The notes under the pieces: model-generated
What the model was told of the DNA's origin: nothing
Seen by the model: only the letters and a program-made list of their open reading frames with translations
Databases searched by the model: none
Part shown: one piece after another, positions 1-23,080 of the stretch
How the letters are laid out: every line of letters starts with the position of its first letter
How positions within the stretch are numbered: position 1 is the stretch's first letter
Program-made: the position numbers and the translations under genes
Assembly (NCBI GenBank): GCA_905116865.2
Contig: CAJHNH020000198.1
Span: forward strand, 1 to 64,000
Direction: 5' to 3'
DNA from: Candidula unifasciata
Taxonomy: Eukaryota > Mollusca > Gastropoda > Stylommatophora > Geomitridae
Length of the DNA stretch: 64,000 nt

Positions 1-276
1 CTCCATTAATACCTTATCGCCTTCTTTGAGCCCCAATCAATGACCTATACTTTTCCTCAAGCCCAAAAACAAAACCCCATCTCCTTCTTTGGACCCTCGG
101 TCAAAACTCTATTCTCTGCCCAATCAATATCCTACCCTCTACTCTGGTCTCATTTCAGTGCCCACAATCTGCCCTGGCTCTAATATATACACTTGAGCCC
201 CAATCAATACCCATTTATCTTTGCTCCTCAGTCAATACTCTATCATCTTTGGCCCCAATGGATACCATACCTTCTA

Positions 277-307
<31 letters not shown>

Positions 308-530
308 TTATTTAAAAACCTATCCTCCACTTGAAGCCCCCAATCATACAAATTCCCCTTTTGGTCCCCCCCAATCAAAAATGATGAAAAATTCCCCCCC
401 TTTTGGTTCCCCAAATAAAATAAATCCCTTTACCTCTTTTTTGGGTCCCAATCGGTACTCAGTCCCCCCTAAATTAAAACCCGACACCCCAATACAGAAA
501 ACCCCAAACCGCCAAAAAAAATGCTGGTGT
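1..530. repeat. degenerate C-rich repeat tract
   Basis: The motif CCCCAATCAATACC recurs many times in altered form, and a run of about 28 T lies near 276-304. No protein or element is recognisable. The open frames here come from low complexity. Confidence 0.45.
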
Positions 531-534
531 TGGT

Positions 535-626
535 TCAAATAGTCATACTTTTAGTTAGGTTCGGTCCCTGTGGAAACATTTGGTTGAAAAAAGGCGCCGC
601 GACTAAGAAAAGTTTGGGAAGCACTG
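535..626. mobile_element. right half of a hAT-type MITE
   Basis: The segment matches the right half of the complete element at 7831-8026 (shared ATAGTCATACTTTTA and AAAAAAGGCGCCG) and ends in AGTTTGGGAAGCACTG. That end is the reverse complement of the CAGTGATTCCCAAACT-type end of the other copy. The left half is missing or unrecognisable. Confidence 0.6.
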
Positions 627-674
627 GCCTATGTGGTCAATGTGAGATTCTAAGCAGAGCAGGGGTTTTGGACC

Positions 675-1034
675 GTGCTACAATGTACGAGAATGTCCGG
701 TCCCCTATCAGCGTCCGGTTGTGTAATTACTCACCGTCAGATTGAAAGACTGGAAAAAGTACAAAATGAAGCCAAGCGCATTATTCTGGGATGCATAAGA
801 GACACCTCTTGCGTAGCAATGAGATATCCTCTTGACTTTCCGACAATGCACCACAGGATGAAGATCTGGAGGACTCGTGCATACCTGAAGATAAGCTGGG
901 AATTGAAGCACCCACTGCACAATGTTCTCTTTAGGAAAAAAAATGCAACAGGCTTAAAAGAGGAAAAATCATGGCTCGGTAGGACACAGGACGATATCGT
1001 ACAGGTCTGCAGTCTTGGTCACCAACCTCGGTGA
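675..1034 (+). pseudogene. non-LTR retrotransposon ORF2 fragment (before RNase H)
   Basis: The translated frame contains RLEKVQNEAKRIILGC and a following HHRMKIWRTRAYLKI stretch. This is the conserved linker after the reverse transcriptase domain of I/Jockey-like LINEs; the intact LINE at 16457-18183 has DRVQNNALRLICGA at the same place. Only this piece remains, without the reverse transcriptase core, so it is a dead fragment. The related RNase H debris at 1560-2160 may come from the same insertion, split by the SINE between them. Confidence 0.6.
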
Positions 1035-1216
1035 AGAATGAACACCGCCAACTCTAGATTTATAGCTAAAGATGGCCGTGAAGAATTAATACCAGTGCCC
1101 CCTGTGCTGAACTTCACCTTTTCCTGTGTTGCCTCGCTTGATAGGATCTGCCGGAAGCAGAATCCAGTTGCTATGGAGGTCCACGCGCTTATATATGAGC
1201 ATTCAGATGAGGCTGA

Positions 1217-1507
1217 TCTTCTTCTTGTTCTTTCTTCTTCGCGTTGACCAGCTGTAAACCCTGGCGGGAAGTTCTGGTTGTTCATCCACTTCTGGACTGC
1301 AGTCCTGTTCGAGAACTTGAGTGTTGCTTGTGCATCTGTTTTACAGATCTGACTCGTTCGCATGCAGACTGCTAGTTTCTTGCCTCTCATGCAGATTCAC
1401 TCTGACTTCGAAGGAAGCTCCCGGTTAGTCGACTCTTACGACATGCTTTTGGGTAGGCATTGAGTCTATTGTTTTCCCTAAAATAGGGCCCCAGAACCCA
1501 CACGGGG
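1217..1507 (-). mobile_element. SINE family B, near full length
   Basis: This is a reverse-strand copy of a roughly 270-bp family. It begins GTGTGGGTTCCGGGGCCCC and ends CAGCTGGTGAACGCGAAGAA with a GAA-rich tail. About 15 copies occur in the window. The copy at 10232 shows a 13-bp target duplication, so the family moves by target-primed reverse transcription. Confidence 0.75.
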
Positions 1508-1559
1508 TGCTGATGTACTGATCTACACAGAGGGGGCCGTTGTACGAGGACAAAACAGT

Positions 1560-2160
1560 GTATGGGTATTTACTGCGTGTTCTGCAGGTTGAACTGTCCA
1601 GGAGACCGTGGTGCCTTTGGTATGACTACTAGCAGCATGACAATGGAGGTGATGGCGGTGACACAAGCTTTCATGTGGCTAGCATCGCAGGGCTACTCTC
1701 ACGTGTGTGTACTAATTCCAAGAGTATGATCTAGCGGGTCGAGGTGGGCTTTGTATGCAGACAGTGGATCGGGTCATTGCAAAACTCTACTGTGCGTGGA
1801 ATTACCTTCGTTCTTGTCCCAAGGCAATGCGGGTTTGTTGGCTACAGATTAGCCGGCTCTGCTTTAGTTACAGAGCGCAGGCCCATGGATCATGCAGACA
1901 TTGTTATTGCCATTAGAGAGTAGGACGTTTGGAAATTTTAAGGAGCAGCACATGCATATCATTGCTGAGAGTGCATGAATTGTGAGTAAAGATCGGCAAT
2001 GCCAGGCACGAAAAGTGCACCGGACGCACGAGAAGTCGTTGTCAACCAACATAGGACTGGGACAACCAACCACATGACGCTGATGTAAATGTTAAAGGGG
2101 GAAACTGAGCACCAATGGACGTGTCCAGAGTGCCGTGAAGATAACCCAAATCATAACTGA
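1560..2160 (+). pseudogene. LINE RNase H domain and 3' end, decayed
   Basis: Shifting frames give EVMAVTQAFMWLASQGYSHV, matching the EXXA helix and strand of a LINE RNase H, then AKLYCAWNYLRSCP. The piece ends with a VVNQHRTG / W-TCPEC type module, also seen at 3450, 21945, 45110 and elsewhere. Several stops and frame changes show it is dead. I read it as the 3' end of an RNase-H-bearing LINE family with at least nine fragments in this window. Confidence 0.55.
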
Positions 2161-2299
2161 TAACCCAGACACCCCCCCCCAAAAAAAAAGTCAATACCTA
2201 TTAACCCGCATACCCCATTCCTCCCCCCCCCCATTTTCAGGTTGGCTGAATCCGCTATCACTACCGACGGTCAGCCTATGGATCCTGTTGATATTTTAA

Positions 2300-3188
2300 C
2301 CCTTTTAGCACGGGAAGTTTTTCAGAGGTCTAGCCAAAAACACGGAGCATTTTTTCAGTGAATTTGGTTATTACTTTATTTAATTTTTTTGACAGATTTC
2401 GGTTATTCTGACCCCTATGAAATAATATATCTATTTGAAGGATATAGATTGAAGTTCGTGATTTTCACAATATCGTTAATATTAATTGATGTATATGCAA
2501 ATTATCTCATTTGCATATCTAAAAACAGAAAATATGAATTTGAATTTTCAACTTCAATGCTTGAAACATAAAACTAAAAACAAAAATTTTTTTAATTTGA
2601 AATCTTTTTATTGATCTTTGGCCTTTTTACAAATGTTGTAAGCAATTCAATAGTCAAAAACAGGTATATATATGTGAAACAGCAATAATTTCTTTAGGTG
2701 ACATGTGTTTTTCACCATCAGTCAGCACTATAAATGGATGTGCCGGAGTGTCAACACCTTCGGGTGGATATACCCTGAGCCATGGTTGGGCTGTGGTCTG
2801 AACACAACAGCGTCCCCATCTGATTCCCACTATTTCTACTAACACTAAATCCTGCATCAGTATCAACAGAATTAGTGTCATCACTTGATTCAAATGTTTT
2901 ATCAACATCAAGTTTAGGGGCAGAAACATACGAGTCAGACATACTTTTAGCGGTTCAGGTCACTATCTAAAAAATTCAACAACAATTTTCACTTCGATAC
3001 CAAACACTCGAAAGTCGCCATGTGTAAAGCTGATACCGCAGTTAATATAAATGAATCACTTTCAGTGTTTCAAAGTAGGAGATTTCTTAGCGGTTCGAGG
3101 CGAAACACGATCGGGCCGATCATCGGCCGTTCCGTGTTTTTGGCAAGACATCCGCCGGCCGATAATCGGCCCGTCCGTGCTAAGAGGG
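2300..3188 (-). mobile_element. piggyBac-like element, internally deleted
   Basis: The 889-bp segment is flanked on both sides by TTAA (2296-2299 and 3189-3192), the piggyBac target. Its ends are inverted copies, CCCTTTTAGCACGG and CCGTGCTAAGAGGG, with GGCCGAT-type palindromes just inside the right end. A minus-strand frame from 2942 begins MSDSYVSAPKLDVDKTFESS and is acidic, as piggyBac transposase N-termini often are, but it stops after 63 codons with no catalytic core. It is probably a non-autonomous derivative keeping the start of a transposase gene. The ends and TTAA are direct observation; the transposase reading is inference. Confidence 0.72.
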
Positions 3189-3305
3189 TTAATGCCCTCA
3201 GAGAAATGGGAAGAATAGAGGACTTTGGTGCCAGTGAATCCACATCACTTGCCAGAATGGCAGACTTGGAAATTAAGATCGGCATATCAAAAAACGAGAC
3301 GCACA

Positions 3306-3450
3306 CAATCATCATCATCAGGTGCCTTGCCGCCTGGCGTGGGCGATCATGGCTCTCCATAATCTGCGACCTCCTGCAGCATGTATCAGTTCGTGTGCCG
3401 ACACACCTCCATGCCATGCAACAAGACTGTCAAGCATCTTCTCTCGTTGT
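3306..3450 (-). pseudogene. LINE 3' end, truncated copy
   Basis: The sequence matches the 3' end of the reverse-transcriptase LINE at 31803-32900 (same strand) over about 140 bp. That match includes the CAT/ATG-repeat tail and the part encoding the DSLVAWHG-like segment. It is a short 5'-truncated copy. Confidence 0.65.
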
Positions 3451-3590
3451 CACCAGAAGACCTTGTTAATCAACACAGAACTGGTACTATCAGCCTTTGG
3501 ACGTTGGGGTTCATACTGAGGGGAGGATCTAAGCACCTATGGACATGTCCGGAGTGCAATTATGATAACCCAGCTAACTAACTAACTATC
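3450..3590 (+). pseudogene. LINE 3' coding end (NQHRTG / CPEC module)
   Basis: This fragment carries the VNQHRTG motif and a W-TCPEC motif followed by TAACTAACTAACT. It is the same 3' module as at 2040-2160 and 21945-22065. Confidence 0.5.
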
Positions 3591-3599
3591 TAACAAACG

Positions 3600-4640
3600 C
3601 CCCCTTCCCTCTCCCGTCCATACAGAAGGAACAACCAGATCCGCTCCAGCCCCGCGCAGGCGCAGTCCTCCCCATGTCCTCCATGTTTCTACGGGGTCTG
3701 TAATGGTATTCCACGGGCGCCAGCCTGTATCAAGAGACTTATCACTTCATGCCGATACTGGATTGTGTCTTTTTTGTACATTTACAACCCTTTCTTCTCA
3801 TGTTTCCCCACGTATGATCAACCCTAGGTAAGTCATCCTTTCTTTCTGCCAACGCAGCGCTTTCTGTAAGATTCCAAAGTAGTATTTTTTTTCCGGAATA
3901 AAAAAATTTCTGCCGGCCGTGCTCCCATTTCCGCGATTTAAAGATGGCCTGGGTAGTTGCAGATTTTCCTCTTAGTTTTTGTCAACAAATAGTTGTTTCT
4001 GGACAAATAAACATACATCTAGTTATAAAAAAGCGTATAAACAGTTATTCAGTGTATATTTATCAAGATTGCATTGATTGTGTACGCAGCATAATTTGGT
4101 TTTATTCGTGGTTTTCTCAAGAAAAATCTCGACTGCCGGTGGGAGAGAACACGCCTTCATTTTAGATTACCTTATTGTTGTTGAACTAAGAGTTGATATA
4201 ACTATCAGAGATACTATTTAAATAAGATGGCGAAAGAAGGAGCTAGATAAAAGAGGTAGAAGTGTCAAGTCTGGTCTTTCTTCCACTGTTGTCTTGGAAC
4301 CAACCTGCCAAGATGGCGTCAATAATAATTAATAATCATAATGTACATCTTTAATGAGTGCTGGCGAAATTTGTGGAGTTTTGCGGGATACATTAATGTT
4401 TTGTGCCTCTTGTGTTATTTGAAAAAGGAATTGGATGGGCAGTGAACGTTTGCATCAGCTCTTTGTTGCTTCAACTTTAAACATTCACAACCAGGTCAAG
4501 ATTGTTGATTGTTCTCTTCTTAGGATTGCACTGCAGCAGGATAGACACAATAAATAACAAGAATAGTCCTGTAACTATATTATTATTATTATTATAGATT
4601 CACTATCTTGTGGATATTTAGTACACAAGTGACACACATT
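3600..4640. other. no recognisable gene
   Basis: Unique-looking, mostly AT-rich DNA. A short frame starting at 3944 (MAWVVADF) has no family signature, and no splice sites support it. The non-coding first exon of GNB1 could lie here or further upstream, but nothing in the sequence marks it. Confidence 0.3.
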
Positions 4641-4649
4641 TTTGAAGCC

Positions 4650-6245
4650 TTCAGCAGAATCTGGGGGAAGGAAGAGGCGGGCTTAGAGAGACAGCAGAAC
4701 CTGGGGGCTTGCAGAGACAGCAGAACCTGGGGGGGGGGGGAGGGGGGCTTAGAGAGACAGCAGAACCTTGGGCTTAGAGAGACAGCAGAACCTGGGGGGG
4801 GGGGGCTTAGAGAGACAGCAGAACCTGGGACTTAGAGAGACAACAGAACCTGGGACTTAGAGAGACAACAGAACCTGGGGGGCTTAGAGAGACAGCAGAG
4901 GCTGGGGCTTAGAGAGACAGCAGAACCTGGGGCTTAGAGAGACAGCAGAACCTAGGGCTTAGAGAGACAGCAGAACCTGGGGGGGGGGCTTAGAGAGACA
5001 GCAGAACCTGGGGCTTAGAGAGACAGCAGAACCTGGGGCTTAGAGAGACAACAGAACCTGGGGCTTAGAGAGACAACAGAACCTGGGGCTTAGAGAGACA
5101 ACAGAACCTGGGGCTTAGAGAGACAACAGAACCTGGAGCTTAGAGAGACAACAGAACTTAGAGAGACAGCAGAACCTGGGGCTTAGAGAGACAACATAAC
5201 CTGGGAGCTTAGAGAGACAACAGAACCTAGGGCTTAGAGAGAAATCAGAACCGGGGGGCTTAGAGAGACAACAGAACCTGGAGTTTAGAGATACAGCAGA
5301 ACCTAGGGCTTAGACAACAGAACCTGGGTGTTTAAAAAGACAGCAGAACCCGGAAGCTAAGGGAGACAACAGAACATAGGGCTTAGAGAGACAGCAGAAC
5401 CTAGGGCTTAGAGAGACAACAGAACCTGGGGCTTAGAGAGACAACAGAACCTGGGGCTTAGAGAGACAACAGAACCTAGGGCTTAGAGAGACAGCAGAAC
5501 ATAGGGCTTAGAGAGACAACAGAACCTGGGGCTTAGAGAGACAACAGAACCTGGGGCTTAGAGAGACAACAGAACCTAGGGCATAGAGAGACAACAGAAC
5601 CTGGAGCTTAGAGAGACAACAGAACCTAGGGCTTAGAGAGACAACAGAACCTAGGGCTTAGAGAGACAACAGAACCTGGAGCTTAGAGAGACAACAGAAC
5701 CTAGGACTTAGAGAGACAGCAGAACCTGGGGCTTAGAGAGACAGCAGAACCTGGGGCTTAGAGAGACAACATAACCTGGGAGCTTAGAGAGACAACAGAA
5801 CCTAGGGCTTAGAGAGACAACAGAACCTGGGGCTTAGAGAGACAACATAACCTGGGAGCTTAGAGAGACAGCAGAACCTGGGGCTTAGAGAGACAACATA
5901 ACCTGGGAGCTTAGAGAGACAACAGAACCTAGGGCTTAGAGAGAAATCAGAACCGGGGGGCTTAGAGAGACAACAGAACCTGGAGTTTAGAGATACAGCA
6001 GAACCTAGGGCTTAGACAACAGAACCTGGGTGTTTAAAAAGACAGCAGAACCCGGAAGCTAAGGGAGACAACAGAACATAGGGCTTAGAGAGACAGCAGA
6101 ACCTAGGGCTTAGAGAGACAACAGAACCTGGGGCTTAGAGAGACAACAGAACCTGGGGCTTAGAGAGACAACAGAACCTGGGGCTTAGAGAGACAGCAGA
6201 ACCCAGGGCTTAGAGAGACAGCAGAACCCAGGGGCTTAGAGCAGC
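4650..6245. repeat. 25-bp minisatellite, about 60 copies
   Basis: The unit is GCTTAGAGAGACA(A/G)CAGAA followed by CCTGGG, with the G run varying in length. A block of distinctive variant units at about 5201-5405 (with AAATCAGAACC and TTTAAAAAGACAGC variants) recurs in the same order at about 5903-6110. This shows a segmental duplication of about 702 bp inside the array. Confidence 0.95.
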
Positions 6246-6496
6246 TGATGTGTGTGTGTGTGGGGAAAAAAGGAGGAGGGGAGGGGGTTAGTACACTACA
6301 ATCTAGGAGAAAAAGTGAGAGAACTTTTAAGACAGACGCTACTCATGTTGGCCCCCATTTAGGACTTTCTCCTCTAATGTGGACCCCAAACAGTGCCCAC
6401 GAATATGTATAAACATTGAGAACAACTAAAACAATTTGTAGCTTTCATAGCACTAGAAAATTTGTGGAGGTCGGAAGAAATTACAACTGAAAAGAA

Positions 6497-6770
6497 AAAA
6501 GTAAAGGACCCTTTTCCACACCTTTAGGCGTATAGGGCATATAGGGCTAGACCTATATTTTTATAGACCAATCGACACAAGGTGGGTGATGTGGTCAGCA
6601 TCACGCTGGCCGCCTCTACTTCCCAGGACTGCACCCGGTACCCACTCAAGGTTGGGTCGACCTGGGAGCCAAGGTCATTTTTGAAAAAAGTCTGGCTCCT
6701 CCAGGGAGCAAACCCACGACCTTTCGATCTGCGGTGAGCGTCTAGCCGCTCCGCCCCGGAGACTCCCAAT
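6497..6770 (-). mobile_element. SINE family A (tRNA-derived)
   Basis: Read on the minus strand, the head contains a polymerase III type A box (TAGACGCTCACCG area) and a GGTCGTGGGTTTGC B box. The body contains GGCCGCCTCTACTTCCC and the tail runs into GGTCCTTTACTTTTT. Eight copies of this family are in the window; the one at 33836 has the clearest head. Confidence 0.7.
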
Positions 6771-6789
6771 TAAAACTTGCTAAACTAAA

Positions 6790-7375
6790 AATTGTTTATT
6801 CTGTCAAATCAGTTCTCTTGTATAGAGTGGAAGCATGGAGAACAATTAAGGCAGTTAATAATAGACTACAAACAGTTACTAATCAACTACAGACATTCAT
6901 TAACTGGTGCCTGCACAGAATAGAGAAAATTAAATGGTGTGATAGAATCACTAATGTCGAGTTTTGGGAGAGAACTAAACAAGTTCACATGGACCAAAAA
7001 GTGGAGGACATTTTGAAGTGGTGCTTGCCACTCAGCACAGAACGTGACTTTCTCAGCATGCTTTGTCAATTCTCATCAGATGACCAAACCATAACTGTGC
7101 AATAGAGTTTTTGGAAAGACTGCAGATAAAAAGTTACTGAAACAATTGAGACAACTGAAATATGTTGGCCACGTTAAAAAAAAAAAATTTTTAAATCCGT
7201 ATTGGAGGTCAAGGACAAGGCGTAGACAACGATACAAGTGGGAGAATAACATCAAGAGATGGACAAACTGTGGTCTGCGAGAGTACAACCAAGACAAGAG
7301 ACAGTCTATGCTGGAGATCCATTGCAGCCAGTCTTCACTGTGGAGATGGCACCCGATTGATTGATTGATAACTGG
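6790..7375 (+). pseudogene. LINE ORF2 C-terminal region, frameshifted
   Basis: Frames give LYRVEAWRTIKAVNNRLQT, FINWCLHRIEKIKW and NVEFWERTKQ, the conserved post-reverse-transcriptase segment of a mollusc LINE family. After a frameshift come LKYVGHVKKKK and RSRTRRRQRYKWENN. The copy ends in (GATT)n at 7355-7368, the 3' tail. Related copies lie at 9000-9260 (-), 10700-11160 (-), 29060-29345 (-) and 39090-39330 (+). Confidence 0.65.
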
Positions 7376-7830
7376 TTTCTGTCTTAGCCTTCTTGTAATT
7401 GCTTTTGTAATTTGCGTGTTTGAATGTTTATTAAGATTCTTTCTTAATCATGTCTTGCAGTGGGTTCAGATAGAGCAAGTGGAGAGACAGTTGTAGTTTG
7501 TGAACGTGTTGGCACTTGTCGTCGGTGATGTGACGCACTGGTGGCACTCCATCAGTCTCCCATTTTCCTCACTCACTGGGAATCTCATTGACCTACAGGT
7601 GAATGGTTGTGGCTGCTGCCGCCGCTTCTCTGTCTTATCTGTGCTTGTTTTCTTTTAAAATCCTAGTGGATTAAACTAACCCACTGCTAAGCTGATGTAT
7701 TTAGGGTTAATCCGTTAAACGTGTGAGTGAACTGCAGTGCATCTGCCATCTTTGGAGACTGTCCCAAATACAACATTTCCAAACAGAACTTCTGGCCAAG
7801 AGAGAAACTGATGGAAGCCAAACTTTACGG

Positions 7831-8026
7831 CAGTGATTCCCAAACTGTGCTCTGTGGCGCCCCAGGGAGTCATGACCTCTTCACAGGGGCGCTGCAGAAT
7901 ATTGTAAAAGCTTCATAATTAATTTAACCAAGACACAAATAGTCATACTTTTACTAAGGTTAGGGTGCCGTAAAAATTTTTGATAGAAAAAAGGCGCCGA
8001 GACCAAGAAAAGTTTGTGAAAAACTT
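7831..8026. mobile_element. hAT-type MITE with 8-bp target duplication
   Basis: The 196-bp element starts CAGTGATTCCCAAACT and ends AGTTTGTGAAAAACTT. It is flanked by perfect 8-bp copies of CTTTACGG at 7823-7830 and 8027-8034. An 8-bp duplication together with CAGTG-type ends is the signature of hAT transposons. There is no coding capacity. A half copy lies at 535-626. Confidence 0.85.
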
Positions 8027-8114
8027 CTTTACGGGTTACTAAGTGAATTAGAAAAGACAATGAAGTTCATAATAGAGACAGCATTAGAGATTTAGATAAT
8101 ATAATCCAAGCGAA

Positions 8115-8275
8115 TGAAAGAAGAAGAAAAATTGCATCTGCCTGAGACATGAGAAACCAGCAGTCTGCATACAGATGAGCCAGTTTTGTGAAATGGATGT
8201 GCATGCGGAACTCAAGTTGAGAACAATGAGTGGACAACCAAGCAGAAGCTTGCAGCCGCTGAACGAGAGGCAGGC
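8115..8275 (+). mobile_element. SINE family B, internal fragment
   Basis: This matches the middle and 3' parts of family B (GCATCTGCCTGAGACATGAG, GCAGTCTGCATACA, GCTGAACGAGAGG). The 5' third is absent. Confidence 0.6.
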
Positions 8276-8565
8276 CCTGTTACTTTTGTTGTTTCCTTAT
8301 TACAGCCTGTAGGTACCACTTTTTAGAGCGATGTGAGGAGAAAAAATTTGGGGGGGAGGGGGCGTTTGTCTTGAGCCTGACGATTTAAGGGCCACATGGT
8401 TTATGCAGTCATCACAAACTTTGCAGGTTTGTTTGTTTACCTCTGCAGAAAACCTCCATTGCCTGAATGCCCAGTCCTTTCTTTTCATCATTTTAGTGCC
8501 CAGCATTTGCACTCATGACTACTGCTCCCCACCTGGATCATTCCAATATTGCCCACTTTGAGAAA

Positions 8566-8850
8566 CTACTTCTTCTTTGCGTTCACCAGCTGTAAACTCT
8601 GGTGGAAAGTTTTGGTTGTTCGTCCACTTCTGCTGGACTGCAGACCTGTTCCAGAACCTGAGTGTTGCGTGTGCATCCTTTTGACAGATCTGACACATTT
8701 GTGTGCAGATTGTTGGTTCCTTGCCTCTCAGGCAGATGCACTCCGACTTCAAAGGAAGCTCCCAATTAGTCGACTCTTACGACATGCTTTCAGGTAGGCA
8801 GTGAGTCTATTCTTGTTTTCCCTATAATAGGGCCCTGGAACCCACACAGG
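8566..8850 (-). mobile_element. SINE family B, full length
   Basis: The copy runs on the minus strand from GTGTGGGTTCCAGGGCCC (8850) to the GAAGAAGTAGT tail. One translated frame reads KSECICLRGKEPTICTQM, and the same frame is open in several other copies. Confidence 0.75.
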
Positions 8851-8999
8851 ATTTTGGGGAAACTATTCACTGCAAGTCAAACTTTTAGTTTTCTGTTTTC
8901 TTCTTCTTTTCCTGCTTTCCCCTCCTCCTCTTCTGCTTGTTCTTCCTTTTCTTTTTCGTATTCTGCTGCTGCTGCTTCTTCCTCCTCCACCTCTCCAGT

Positions 9000-9260
9000 G
9001 GATCAGTCTCTCAGCTAACTCATGCTAAGTGATCCTTTGTTGCTCTTAAATTCAGTTCACTCTATGTTCTAACCCTTGTTAGCGTCATTCTCTTGTTCAC
9101 TTATTCATCTGGATGGGTGTGGAATGGCTCCGGTTTAAAGACATTCTAGCTGTATTTTTTTCAGTGTGTGTTCTATCCAACGTCAGTATCACCATGTTGC
9201 AACTCATTCAACACTGAGCCATCATCAGGAAAAATCAAGAGTAATTCAGTTCCTGATTGT
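9000..9260 (-). pseudogene. LINE fragment, heavily decayed
   Basis: The minus strand contains a segment equivalent to the IGHTLKK-type region of the LINE at 10700-11160, with AAAGACATTCTAGCTGTATT in common on the + strand. Only the alignment with the sister copies identifies it. Confidence 0.45.
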
Positions 9261-9339
9261 TCAGTTGGGGTTTAATGTGTTTGGCCGATTCTTCATCCTC
9301 ATCCACTTCACAGAATTAAACAACCATCCTGGTGTCAAT

Positions 9340-9530
9340 ACTGCTGGGGCGGCTAGACGCTGGCCTGCGGATTCGAAATTCATGGGTTCGAGTAGAGTCC
9401 TGGAAATAAAGGCGGCTGGCAAGAAGTTGACCACATCACCCACTAAGTGCTGATTGGTCTATAAAGTATAGGTCTAGCCCTGTATGCCCAATATGCCTAA
9501 AGGCCTGGAAAAGGATCCTTTACAGGACAA
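9340..9530 (+). mobile_element. SINE family A
   Basis: The head GGGGCGGCTAGACGCTGG and the box-B-like CATGGGTTCGAGT are followed by the family body (GGAAATAAAGGCGGCTGGC, GTGCTGATTGGTCTATAAAG). The tail is AAGGATCCTTTAC. Confidence 0.7.
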
Positions 9531-9566
9531 TAGGTTAAAATTTTGTCCCCTCTGACCACTTGATCT

Positions 9567-9785
9567 CTTCTCCATCTTCTTCGCCTGTAAATGCCGTTTG
9601 AAAATCCTGGTTGTATGTCCACTTCTGGACCTTAATCTGGTAGAACCTGAGTCGTGTATGTATAATTCATTTGACAGATCTGTATGCAGTCTGTTGGTTC
9701 CTCACCTCTTGGGTTTGGGTAGATGCACTCCGACTTCTAAAGATAAAACCCTAATAAGTCCCCTTTTGCGACATGGTTGTTAAAT
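9567..9785 (-). mobile_element. SINE family B, truncated
   Basis: This minus-strand copy lacks the 5' end of the family. It retains the GTCGGAGTGCATCT-like and ACAGATC segments. Confidence 0.65.
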
Positions 9786-10047
9786 GACAAATGGGACCTA
9801 GAGATGCATTGACGATTTAGTGATAACAAAGACCAGTAGATAGTTAGGTCAAACTGTGGATTACTGCATTTATTTTACTACTTTTATGGTGTGGGGGGGG
9901 AGGGGGTGTCTTTGAGTCTGAGGATTTACAGACGCATGGCCAGTGCTGTCGCCACGACTGTACAGATGAGGGTTAGTTAGGTAACAATGTTAAAGTGACG
10001 GGTGATTTCACTGTGAACTTTCAGATACCAGCCAGAATTGATTCATC

Positions 10048-23080
<13,033 letters not shown>

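Noticed and set aside
4650..6245. Regularly spaced repeats, CRISPR-like at first sight
   Set aside because: Units are contiguous without unique spacers, in a eukaryotic genome. These are minisatellites, as are all other arrays here.
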